Assembly: GCF_009769385.1 (NCBI RefSeq)
Contig: NZ_VKAB01000012.1
Location: 248,001-312,000 of the forward strand
DNA: 64,000 nucleotides
Source: Saccharothrix deserti
Lineage (GTDB): Bacteria; Actinomycetota; Actinomycetes; Mycobacteriales; Pseudonocardiaceae
Direction of reading: 5' to 3'
Made by a program: the position numbers and the translations under genes. How positions within the stretch are numbered: the stretch's first letter is position 1; every line of letters begins with the position of its first letter. The notes beneath the pieces were generated by a model. The model was not told where the DNA came from. It did not search any database and worked only from the letters and a program-made list of their open reading frames with translations. Of the stretch, positions 41,101 to 48,594 are shown in pieces.

Positions 41101-42500
41101 TCGTCCCCGGCCGGGGGAATGCTGGACTCGGCCAGCCGGTCCCGCAGGTCCTTCACCGCCGCGGCCACCGCGTCCAGGACGATTCCCTTGCGCCAGTACT
41201 GCTGCCGGTACCCGAACTCGACCACGCCCCACGTGCAGCCAACCGCCGACGCCACCCCGGCCACCGCGATCAGCGGCACCAGGACACCCGTGCCGCTGGC
41301 GGCCCAGTGCGCCACCAGCGCGCCGACCACTCCACCGGTGGTGACACCCAGCAGCACGAAGCGTACCCAGAAGGACAACCTCTCCGTCCGTTGCCAGGCC
41401 CAACGGCCGCGCGCGCGGAGTTCCGCCAACCGCGCGGCGGTGTCGTCGATCTGGTCCAGCGCGAACAGCGCCTGGTCCCGTTGCAGGCGGTTCAGCAACG
41501 GCTGGTGCTCGGTGATGTACTCGTCCACCCGGTGGACCGCCTGACGCAGGTCCGCCGGGTGGACGTCGAGCACGGGCTTCGGCCAGTCGTTGGCCTTGCG
41601 CAGCCGCAGCACCCACTTCTGGCCGAACATGATGCCGCCCACGGAGATGCAAACCAGTACCAGCAGCAGAACGAAGTAGTCGAGGTCGTTGTTGATGACC
41701 AGCAACGCGAACGTGAAACTAATGACGGTCACCCCGACGATCACGTTGCGCTTGTCGCCCGCCATCGTCGCCGCTTCCGCCTCAACGGCGTCGAGCTGTT
41801 GGCGGATGCGGTACGCCACGCCCGTCAAGACGACCGCACAGAACAACACGACCAACCCGATCAGGCTCACCCCGCCCAACCAGTCCCGCCGTTGCTCGGC
41901 GGTGTCGGCCAGCAGGACGATCGGCAGCACCGGGATGAGCACACCGAGCACGAACGCCGCCACCACCTCCACCCACGAACGCGGCTGCGGCACGCGCGGC
42001 ACCTCGTGTTCGAGCACCTCCACCGGCGCGACGTGGTTCTCCAGCGCCTGGATCAGCAGCCGCACGTCCCGTTCCCAGTGGCCGAACCTGATCCGGTGCG
42101 CCTGCGGGAACACCACGTCGCCGATCAGATCCGGCAGTTGGTCCTTGGCGGGCAGCGTCGCGTCGTCCACCAGCAGTGGCATCACCGTGATCCGTGACTT
42201 GAGCGCCCAGGCGATCTCGTCGTGCACCCAGTCCTTGTCGGGCCGGCCGCGCCGGCCCTCCAGATCACGCAACCAGGTGTCGTGAATGACGGCGATCAGC
42301 ACCTCGCTGCCTTCCAGCTTGGCACGCAGCTCGGCGGGGTAGTGCGCACCGATGCGCAACCCCGTGTCCACGAACACCGCGTCGCGCCCGAAGTGACGGC
42401 GGAGCTGTTCCGCGATGGCCTCCACGACCAGCGCGTGCGGCAGCCGGTTGCCGGAGGCGTCGTTCTGGCGGTAGTTGAGGAAGATCCCTCTGCGCGGCAT
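41070..42500 (-). CDS. TIR-domain transmembrane protein (paralogue 1)
   Basis: A 476-residue protein. Residues 1-120 form a TIR domain: GIFLNYRQNDASG as strand A, AVFVDTGLRIGAHYPAELRA as the BB-loop region, and DWVHDE with Glu95 at the position of the NADase catalytic Glu. The rest has about six membrane spans in three pairs. Between the second and third pairs lies a conserved helical segment with QPLLNRLQRDQALFALDQID. It resembles the protein at 53408-54889 along its whole length. TIR domains in bacterial defence cleave NAD+ or make signal nucleotides, so this may be a membrane-bound effector. The start was placed at the first codon of the TIR fold; the ribosome site is weak. Confidence 0.85.
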   Translation of the reverse strand: MPRRGIFLNYRQNDASGNRLPHALVVEAIAEQLRRHFGRDAVFVDTGLRIGAHYPAELRAKLEGSEVLIAVIHDTWLRDLEGRRGRPDKDWVHDEIAWALKSRITVMPLLVDDATLPAKDQLPDLIGDVVFPQAHRIRFGHWERDVRLLIQALENHVAPVEVLEHEVPRVPQPRSWVEVVAAFVLGVLIPVLPIVLLADTAEQRRDWLGGVSLIGLVVLFCAVVLTGVAYRIRQQLDAVEAEAATMAGDKRNVIVGVTVISFTFALLVINNDLDYFVLLLVLVCISVGGIMFGQKWVLRLRKANDWPKPVLDVHPADLRQAVHRVDEYITEHQPLLNRLQRDQALFALDQIDDTAARLAELRARGRWAWQRTERLSFWVRFVLLGVTTGGVVGALVAHWAASGTGVLVPLIAVAGVASAVGCTWGVVEFGYRQQYWRKGIVLDAVAAAVKDLRDRLAESSIPPAGDDYERTEVARP

Positions 42501-42569
42501 GTCCTTCGCCTTCGGTCGTGGTGATCCATTGTCCCGAATCGGCACGTGCCAAGACAGGACAGGACCGTG

Positions 42570-42809
42570 TCACCTACGGGCGGCGGCGGCCGGCACGGCG
42601 TTATCCTCGGTCTGCTCGACCGGCCACACCTCGGCCTGCCGCCGGTCGCCGGGGTTGCGCAGCTCGGCCCACGCGCCGAACAGCGTGCCGGTGAGCGCGA
42701 TCGCCAACGCCGCACCCACCAGCCCGTCCTCCCGGACGTGCAGGACCACCACGACGACCGCCACCAGCTGGAGCAGGGCGTACCCCCACGTGCACAGGTT
42801 GGAGCGCAT
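42570..42809 (-). CDS. Small two-span membrane protein
   Basis: A 79-residue protein with two spans (LLQLVAVVVVVLHVREDGL and VGAALAIALTGTLFGAWAEL) and a polar C-terminal tail. GAGGAGGAAG precedes the ATG, so translation is likely. It lies 69 bases upstream of the TIR gene on the same strand and may be cotranscribed with it. No family is recognised. It might be a partner or immunity-like subunit for the TIR protein, but that is only a positional guess. Confidence 0.6.
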   Translation of the reverse strand: MRSNLCTWGYALLQLVAVVVVVLHVREDGLVGAALAIALTGTLFGAWAELRNPGDRRQAEVWPVEQTEDNAVPAAAARR

Positions 42810-42949
42810 GACTTCCTCCTCGGTTCGATGAGCTGCTACGACTCAACTGTCACCACCGGGGACACGTCGACGACAGGGGTTACCGGTTCCCACCGCGACT
42901 GGAAACAGGAAACGGTGGATCACGGTGCGAGCGGGTGAGAAGGTGGACC

Positions 42950-44176
42950 ATGGACCAGCGCGAGGTGTTCGGCGTCGAGCTGCGGAGGCGGCGCGTCGCC
43001 GCGGGGAAGTCGCTCAAGGCTCTGTCCGCCGAGCTGAACTACAGCAAGGGCCACATCAGCAAGATCGAGACCGGCGCCACCCGACCGACGACCCAGTTCG
43101 CCCGCCTCGCGGACGCCGTGCTGGCCGCCGACGGCGCGTTGAGCAGGCTGGTCCCGCACGACTCGGCGCACGACTCACCGGGCGGCGCGCCCGAGGCCGA
43201 TCCCTTCCCCCTGAACCTGGACGTGCCGGACCTGCGGGTGAACCGGGCAGCGGCCGAAGCGGTCGCGGAGGACGACGCGACCGAGGTGCTGCTGCGCGTG
43301 CAGTTCGACACCATCCGCGAGATGGGCAAGCGGGTCGAGCCCCGGCTGGTCATCCCGACGCTCACCGCGCAACTGCAGTCGCTGCGGGCGGTGCTGCTCG
43401 CCGCGCGGCAGCCCGAGGCGCGGCGTCGGCTGGGTCTGCTCGCGGCGCGTTACGTCGAGTACCTCGGGTGGATGGCGCAGGAAGCAGGCCTGAGGGACGA
43501 GGCGACGCGCCGGACCATGCAGTTCGCCGCACTCGCGGTGGACGCGGGCGACCCGGGCCTCGCCTCGTACGCCCTGGTGCGCCGCGCCGAGCTGGCGATG
43601 TACGCGGGTGACGCGATCAGCACGATCGAGCTGGCGCAGCGCGCGTTGGCCGATCCCCACGCGGACCCGCGCATCCGCGGCCTGGCCCTGCACCGGCTCG
43701 CGCAGGGCTACGCGCAGCGCGGCGAGTACTCGTTGTCCCGCACCGCGTTGGACGACGCCGACCTGGCGCTGGCCGAGTCGTCCGACTCCGGTCCGGGCGG
43801 CCCCGTCATCGGTTCGTCGACGATCGCCGACCTGGGCGGTGTGGTCGCGGGCTGGTGCCTCTACGACCTCGGTCGCCCGGCGGAGGCCGCCGACCTGTTG
43901 GAACTCGCGTTGTCCCGCACCGCGCCCGAGGCGCGCCGGGCACGCGCCCTGCACGGCGTCCGGCTGGCCCTCGCGCACGAGGCGGCGGGCGAACTCGACC
44001 GGATGTACGCCACGGCGATGCGGGCACTGGACGACGCCCGGCCGCTCGGCTCCGCGACCGTGCGCAGCCAGCTCCAACGGCTGTCCTGGGCGGTGCAGCG
44101 CAGGCACGGCCACCCGCCGGCGCGGGAACTGCACCTGGAGATCACCGCGGCGCTGCACGACGGCGATCCGATGTAG
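42950..44176 (+). CDS. Xre-family regulator with TPR-like C-terminus
   Basis: A 408-residue protein. Residues 5-60 are an Xre helix-turn-helix (LRRRRVAAGKSLKALSAELN, then YSKGHISKIETGATRPTTQF). The remaining 330 residues are helical with repeated TPR-like patterns (YALVRRAELAMYAGDAISTI, LALHRLAQGYAQRGEYSLSR, WCLYDLGRPAEAADLLELAL). This layout is common in actinomycete regulators that sense peptides or act with neighbouring membrane systems. ATG at 42950 has AAGGTGG upstream. It is divergent from the small membrane/TIR pair and upstream of a 15-codon frame. It may regulate the conflict island. Confidence 0.84.
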   Translation: MDQREVFGVELRRRRVAAGKSLKALSAELNYSKGHISKIETGATRPTTQFARLADAVLAADGALSRLVPHDSAHDSPGGAPEADPFPLNLDVPDLRVNRAAAEAVAEDDATEVLLRVQFDTIREMGKRVEPRLVIPTLTAQLQSLRAVLLAARQPEARRRLGLLAARYVEYLGWMAQEAGLRDEATRRTMQFAALAVDAGDPGLASYALVRRAELAMYAGDAISTIELAQRALADPHADPRIRGLALHRLAQGYAQRGEYSLSRTALDDADLALAESSDSGPGGPVIGSSTIADLGGVVAGWCLYDLGRPAEAADLLELALSRTAPEARRARALHGVRLALAHEAAGELDRMYATAMRALDDARPLGSATVRSQLQRLSWAVQRRHGHPPARELHLEITAALHDGDPM

Positions 44177-44298
44177 GGGTTTCACGTTTCCCGACCCGTC
44201 GCCGACGGGAAACCACTTCCGCCTCCTTTCCGGACGGCCGATTCTGGATCCACCACCGGTGGACGACCAGAAAAGCCCGCTCCAGGAGGAGAACAGCC

Positions 44299-44346
44299 AT
44301 GGAACCGCACCTGCTCGTCTGCCTGCTCACGCTGCTGTTCGTCTGA
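44299..44346 (+). CDS. 15-residue hydrophobic peptide frame with a strong ribosome site
   Basis: The frame MEPHLLVCLLTLLFV is preceded by AGGAGGAG at ideal spacing (6 bases) and followed by a strong hairpin 8 bases after its stop. It is too short for family assignment. It could be a small membrane peptide or the end product of the regulator operon (the Xre gene ends 122 bases upstream). Candidate only. Confidence 0.4.
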   Translation: MEPHLLVCLLTLLFV

Positions 44347-44354
44347 CCACGACC

Positions 44355-44398
44355 GGGTGAATGGCGCGGTCGCTCCGCCGCGGTCGCGTCATTCGCCC
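44355..44398. terminator. Terminator between the Xre gene region and a convergent gene
   Basis: Arms 44355-44368 and 44385-44398 pair over 14 bp including two G-T pairs, with a 16-base GC-rich loop. It lies after the 15-codon frame and 17 bases before the end of the convergent gene, so it can serve both directions. Confidence 0.7.
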
Positions 44399-44415
44399 CC
44401 CGGTCGACACCCCGG

Positions 44416-45369
44416 TCAACACCACTGCACGCCGTAAGCGCACCCGTTCAGCAGATCGCGGAATTCGACGGCGACTTCGTGCGCGCCGTCGAGTTCGAGC
44501 AGCTTTCCACTCGGCCGACCGTCGTGCACCGCGCTATGGGGGACGCCATCGTGCTTCCACACCGCTTTGGGCAACCTGTCCGGGTCGAACCGCACCCGGA
44601 GCACGAAGTACCGACAAGTCCGGTAGGGCACGCACACGTACCGCGGCGTCATCGCCTGACCGGGCGGTATCCGCGAGATCAGCTCGTAGGTGTGCCGGTC
44701 GCCCCTGGCCAGCCGGCGCGGCAGGGCGATGTCGAGGCTGAAGTTGGTCGTCGACCCGCGCGCCTGGCCCGCCAACGTGCCGCCGAACACCAGTTCCGTC
44801 TCCAGACCGGGCTGTTCCTGCCCGGTTTCGGGGTGCCGGGGCACGTCGACGGACGTGGTGATCCGGTCCAGGGTCGGCGCGGTCACCACGACGGTGCGCC
44901 GCTCGATCGCCTCGGGTGTCGGGCGGTCCAGCCGCAGCACGACGTCGAACACGTCGACGTACCAGCCCTTGCCGCCGTACCCGTCGCCGGTGAGCGCCGC
45001 GTCGCCCCGTTGCGCCCGCAGCGCCATGTTCCGGTACGCGTCGTTCATCCGGCGGCGCACCGTGCGCCGGTCCACGTGCAATTCCCCGGCGAGCACGTCC
45101 ATCCGGTCGGTGAGCGAACCGGGAACGGGATCCGGCCGGAGGTTGAGCGTGCCCCTGGCCACCTGCTCCTGTTCGTCGGTCAGCCCGGCCAGCAACCGCT
45201 CGAGGTATTCCACGAGCTTTTCTCGCAAAACCTCACCGCGATCGGCGGGCATCGCGAACAACGCGCTGAACTCCGGTCGCACCCTTTCGTCGAGGTCGGC
45301 CGACAGCACTCCATTGCGCTTGTGCAAGGCCGCCAACGCGGTGACGACGACGTCCTGGACATCCGTCAC
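44416..45369 (-). CDS. Conserved protein of unknown function with central HTH-like region
   Basis: A 317-residue soluble protein I do not recognise. The first 90 residues are helical (VVVTALAALHKRNGVLSADL ... LVEYLERLLAGLTDEQEQVA). Residues 95-120 (RMDVLAGELHVDRRTVRRRM) look like a helix-turn-helix. The C-terminal 190 residues are predicted beta-rich (WYVDVFDVVLRLDRPTPEAI ... FVLRVRFDPDRLPKAVWKHD). There are no membrane spans. It is divergent from the coiled-coil/FHA-ABC operon with a 171-base gap, so it may regulate it or sense a signal for it. Confidence 0.6.
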   Translation of the reverse strand: MTDVQDVVVTALAALHKRNGVLSADLDERVRPEFSALFAMPADRGEVLREKLVEYLERLLAGLTDEQEQVARGTLNLRPDPVPGSLTDRMDVLAGELHVDRRTVRRRMNDAYRNMALRAQRGDAALTGDGYGGKGWYVDVFDVVLRLDRPTPEAIERRTVVVTAPTLDRITTSVDVPRHPETGQEQPGLETELVFGGTLAGQARGSTTNFSLDIALPRRLARGDRHTYELISRIPPGQAMTPRYVCVPYRTCRYFVLRVRFDPDRLPKAVWKHDGVPHSAVHDGRPSGKLLELDGAHEVAVEFRDLLNGCAYGVQWC

Positions 45370-45540
45370 AGCGGCGGTCTCCTCCCGTGCCGGAACGATC
45401 CATTCCAGCTGGTCTGGAAAGTGACAAACCAGCTTCGGACAGGACAGCGATCTTACCTGGAACGCCCATCCGCCGTCGGTGACGATTCAGATGAGCACAT
45501 CGTCACCTTCCGGCGAGCGAAGAACGAGGACGGCTTGCCC

Positions 45541-46218
45541 ATGCGCACCTCCCGGGACCGGCTGCGCGAGTGGACGCGCCCACCGGCCGAACCGATCCGC
45601 TACGCGCTGCGCCACCGGTGGGAAGACCGGGCGCAGGGACGCCGCGACGGACGCGCGGGGCTGCCCGCCGTCGACGGCGACGGCGACACGCCGTGGTTGC
45701 GCGCGCTGCGCAAGCTCACCGAGGACGCCATGGCCGCCGAGCTGATCGTCCACGAGCAGGTCGTCGCCGAGCTGACCGACCTGCGGGGCACGGCCGCGGC
45801 GCCGTTGGACGCGCTGCACGACCGGCTGCTGCGCGCGGAGGCGTGGTCGGCCGAGGCGGACAAGGAACCGGACCTGGACCTGCGCCGACTGGCGGACGAC
45901 CGGCACCCCGCGCACCTGGCCCGCAACCGGCGGCTGGCGGAGAGCCTCGTCGTCCGGGACAGCGCGGCGCGGGGGCTGTTCGAGGTGCGGCGGCAGGTCG
46001 GTGACACGGCGCACCTGGTCGCCTCGCTGGACCGCGAGATCGACCGGGCGGTCGAGGTCGCCCGACTGCGGGTGGCCCGGCTGCACGCGCACGGCTGCCG
46101 CCGGATCGCCGCCTACTGGCAGCACGTCGTGCGGCGGCACCCCGACGGCGCGCAGCTGAACGCCCGGGTGACACCGCGCGAACCCGAGCCGGCCGGAGTG
46201 GGAGGACGACCCGAGTGA
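45541..46218 (+). CDS. Helical coiled-coil protein, homologous to the N-terminus of the FHA-ABC protein
   Basis: A 225-residue, highly charged helical protein. It begins with YALRHRWEDRAQGRRDGRAG and has long heptad-like stretches (LVASLDREIDRAVEVARLRV), ending with HAHGCRRIAAYWQHVVRRHP. The same order of motifs occurs in residues 10-195 of the FHA-ABC protein encoded three genes downstream (HGWRDGRAVIP; VRVRRAHQHAHRRISSYVRR), so the two share a domain. It is cytoplasmic and joined to the next gene by a GTGA overlap. It may form hetero-oligomers with the transporter. No family name known to me. Confidence 0.6.
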   Translation: MRTSRDRLREWTRPPAEPIRYALRHRWEDRAQGRRDGRAGLPAVDGDGDTPWLRALRKLTEDAMAAELIVHEQVVAELTDLRGTAAAPLDALHDRLLRAEAWSAEADKEPDLDLRRLADDRHPAHLARNRRLAESLVVRDSAARGLFEVRRQVGDTAHLVASLDREIDRAVEVARLRVARLHAHGCRRIAAYWQHVVRRHPDGAQLNARVTPREPEPAGVGGRPE

Positions 46219-47390
46219 CAACGACCCGAGTGACGACGACGTGGTGGCGGCTCAAGGCGAAGCTCAACGTGACACCGCTCGTGTTCCGACCGTCCGAAGT
46301 GGACGCGGACGCGGCGCGGGCCGAGATCGAGCGACGTGCGCGGACCCTGCAGGAAGCGGTGGACGAGGCGAGCGGGCACCCGCTCGACAACACCGTGAAC
46401 ACCTGGACCGACCAGTGGATCAGCGCGGTGCGGGCCGAGCACGCGCAGTACTCGGTCGCGGTGGAGAAGCCGATCGGCGCGGCGAACGCGCGGCTGGCCG
46501 AACTGGACCGGGAGAAAGAACGCGACGCGCGTTCGCTCGCCGAAGCGGCCACCGCGCGCGACACCGCGGCGCGCTGGCTGGGCGGTGACGGCCGGACGAG
46601 CGACATCACGGCGAGCGGCTTCGACAACCCGACCCTGCTGGCCGGCCGGCCCCGGTCGTTCTACCTGCACCTGGTGGCGCTGACGTTGGGCGCGGCGGCG
46701 GACATCGGCGCGTTCGTGCAGGTGGTGGAGCTCCTGCTGCGCGGTCAGTCCACCGGGGTCGCGGTGCTGCTGGTGATCGGCCTGACCGCAGTCGTGCTCT
46801 ACCTCGCGCACACCGCGGGCGTGCTGCTGCGCGACCGCAAAGCCGGGCTCACGTGGGTCCGCTGGGTCGGGGCGGCGACGTGCCTGACCACGTGGGCGGT
46901 GGTCGGGATCCTCGCGGCCTGGGCACGCGTGGTCGCGCCGCAACGCGCCACCGGACGGGTGTCGCTGGACTTCGACGCCCCGGCGCAAACCGCCGACACG
47001 CAGGCGGCCCTGGTGAACGCGGGCACGTTCCTCGCCCTGTACATCGCGAGTGGTGTCGCCGCCTGCCTGGGCGCCTACCTGTGGCACAACCGGGCGCACA
47101 GCGGGTTCAGCGTCGCGGTCCGCCGGTACGACCGGGCGTCGAAGCGGGCCGGGCGATCGGCCCGCGCGCACGCCAAGGCGACGGCTGCCTGGCACGAGCA
47201 GGTGCGGGCGCGGGAGGCGGCCAGGGCGATCCTGGACGCCGCCGTGCAGTCCCGGCTGGCGCTGGGCGAGGAGCTGAAGCTGCACGCGCGGCAGCTCTTC
47301 TCGGCGAGGTTCAACGACCCCGCGTTCACCGACGCGCTCCTGCTCCCGGACCGGCGCCCCTACCCGTACCACCCCCACTCGCTCAACTGA
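46215..47390 (+). CDS. Four-span membrane protein with coiled-coil flanks
   Basis: A 391-residue protein. An N-terminal helical region of 145 residues with coiled-coil character (LAELDREKERDARSLAEAAT) is followed by four spans between about residues 150 and 295 (HLVALTLGAAADIGAFVQVV, VLLVIGLTAVVLYLAHTAGV, CLTTWAVVGILAAWARVV, ALYIASGVAACLGAYLWHN) and a second helical region. The GTG overlaps the upstream TGA by 4 bases. I do not recognise a family. By position it is part of an envelope complex with the OmpA-like lipoprotein and FHA-ABC transporter that follow. Confidence 0.65.
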   Translation: MTTTRVTTTWWRLKAKLNVTPLVFRPSEVDADAARAEIERRARTLQEAVDEASGHPLDNTVNTWTDQWISAVRAEHAQYSVAVEKPIGAANARLAELDREKERDARSLAEAATARDTAARWLGGDGRTSDITASGFDNPTLLAGRPRSFYLHLVALTLGAAADIGAFVQVVELLLRGQSTGVAVLLVIGLTAVVLYLAHTAGVLLRDRKAGLTWVRWVGAATCLTTWAVVGILAAWARVVAPQRATGRVSLDFDAPAQTADTQAALVNAGTFLALYIASGVAACLGAYLWHNRAHSGFSVAVRRYDRASKRAGRSARAHAKATAAWHEQVRAREAARAILDAAVQSRLALGEELKLHARQLFSARFNDPAFTDALLLPDRRPYPYHPHSLN

Positions 47391-47433
47391 GCCGCGACCA
47401 GGCTCCCGACCCACCAGCCAGTGGAAGGACGTC

Positions 47434-48594
47434 ATGAACCGCTTGACCGCCGTCGCGCTCACCCTCCTGCTCGTCGGCTGCTCCGAGGCCCCCGACACCG
47501 GGAATCCGCCGGCCGGCTTCTCCTGCCCCACGTCGGTCGACAAGCCGATGGCGCTGGCGGTCGGCGCGCGGGCGAACGTGCCCAAGCCGAAGATCCCCGC
47601 GGCCGTCCAGGACCTGATGACCGGTGTCGCGCGGGCCCGCGCCGACGTGACGGTGATCCGGGTGGACGGTGATCCGAAGGTCGTCTTCGACGCGCCCCCG
47701 CCGCCACGCGAGGGCAACGAGAACGCCGACGGGCTGGTGCTGGAGGAGCACCTGAACGCGATCGCCGCCGCCTACCGCGACCAGACGCCCGCCCGCGCGC
47801 CCGAGGCGGACCCGCTCACCGCGCTGACCGTCGCCGGCAAGCGGGTGGGTCCCGGCGGCACGATCGCCCTGGTCGACTCCGGGCTGCAGACCACGCCGCC
47901 GCTGCGCTTCGACGAGGAGCCCCTGCTGTCCGCGGAGCCCGCCGAGGTCGCCGCCTACCTCGAGCAGGAGAAGCTGCTGCCCGACCTGAGCGAGCGGACC
48001 GTGCTGCTCATCGGGCTCGGGGAGACCGCCGCGCCGCAGCCCAGGCTGGACAACCGGTGGAGCGCCAACCTGGTGGCCATCTGGACGGCGGTGGCCGAGG
48101 CGGCGGGCGCGTGCGTCGAGGCGCTGCCGTTGGGCGAGACGACGGATGCCGTCGTCAGCACGCCGGGAGTCGCGGTGGTGACGCCGCCCGCGCCGCCACC
48201 GCCGCTGACCCCGTGCGGCGAGGTGGAACTGGGTGAGGCGGACAACGTCTCGTTCCTGCCCGACAGCGCGGAGTTCAAGGACCGCGACGCCGCCCGGACG
48301 ACGTTGGGGCAGCTCGCTTCGGTCGTGCGGGCGAAGAACCAGCGGGTGGAGCTGATCGGCCGCACGGCGAGCAGCGGTTCCGTGCCGGGTCGGGTCGCGC
48401 TGTCGGCGCAGCGGGCCGAGGCGGTCAAGGGCACGTTGGTGGAGTTGGGTGTCGCGGCCGACCGGATCACCACGCGCGGTGTCGGCTCGGACTGGCCGAC
48501 GCACGTGCCGGACGTCGGCGCGGGTGGCGTGCTGCTGCCCGGACCGGCGGCGCAGAACCGCAAGGTCGTCGTCAAGCTGACCTGCGAGGGCTGA
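47434..48594 (+). CDS. OmpA-domain lipoprotein
   Basis: A 386-residue lipoprotein. The signal peptide ends in a lipobox LLVGC (Cys16). About 230 residues of unclassified domain follow, then a Pro-rich hinge (TPPAPPPPLTPCGEV) and an OmpA-like C-terminal domain (VSFLPDSAEFKDRDAARTTL ... RVALSAQRAEAVKGTLVELG ... ADRITTRGVGSDWP). OmpA-like domains bind peptidoglycan, so the protein should link the membrane to the wall. Its TGA shares a base with the ATG of the FHA-ABC gene. The combination with an ABC transporter suggests a surface-sensing role. Confidence 0.8.
   Translation: MNRLTAVALTLLLVGCSEAPDTGNPPAGFSCPTSVDKPMALAVGARANVPKPKIPAAVQDLMTGVARARADVTVIRVDGDPKVVFDAPPPPREGNENADGLVLEEHLNAIAAAYRDQTPARAPEADPLTALTVAGKRVGPGGTIALVDSGLQTTPPLRFDEEPLLSAEPAEVAAYLEQEKLLPDLSERTVLLIGLGETAAPQPRLDNRWSANLVAIWTAVAEAAGACVEALPLGETTDAVVSTPGVAVVTPPAPPPPLTPCGEVELGEADNVSFLPDSAEFKDRDAARTTLGQLASVVRAKNQRVELIGRTASSGSVPGRVALSAQRAEAVKGTLVELGVAADRITTRGVGSDWPTHVPDVGAGGVLLPGPAAQNRKVVVKLTCEG

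Noticed and set aside
44186-44213. Hairpin GTTTCCCG / CGGGAAAC with an alternative inner stem after the Xre gene
   Set aside because: Alternative stems might suggest an attenuator, but there is no leader peptide of regulatory type and stems of this size arise often in GC-rich gaps.
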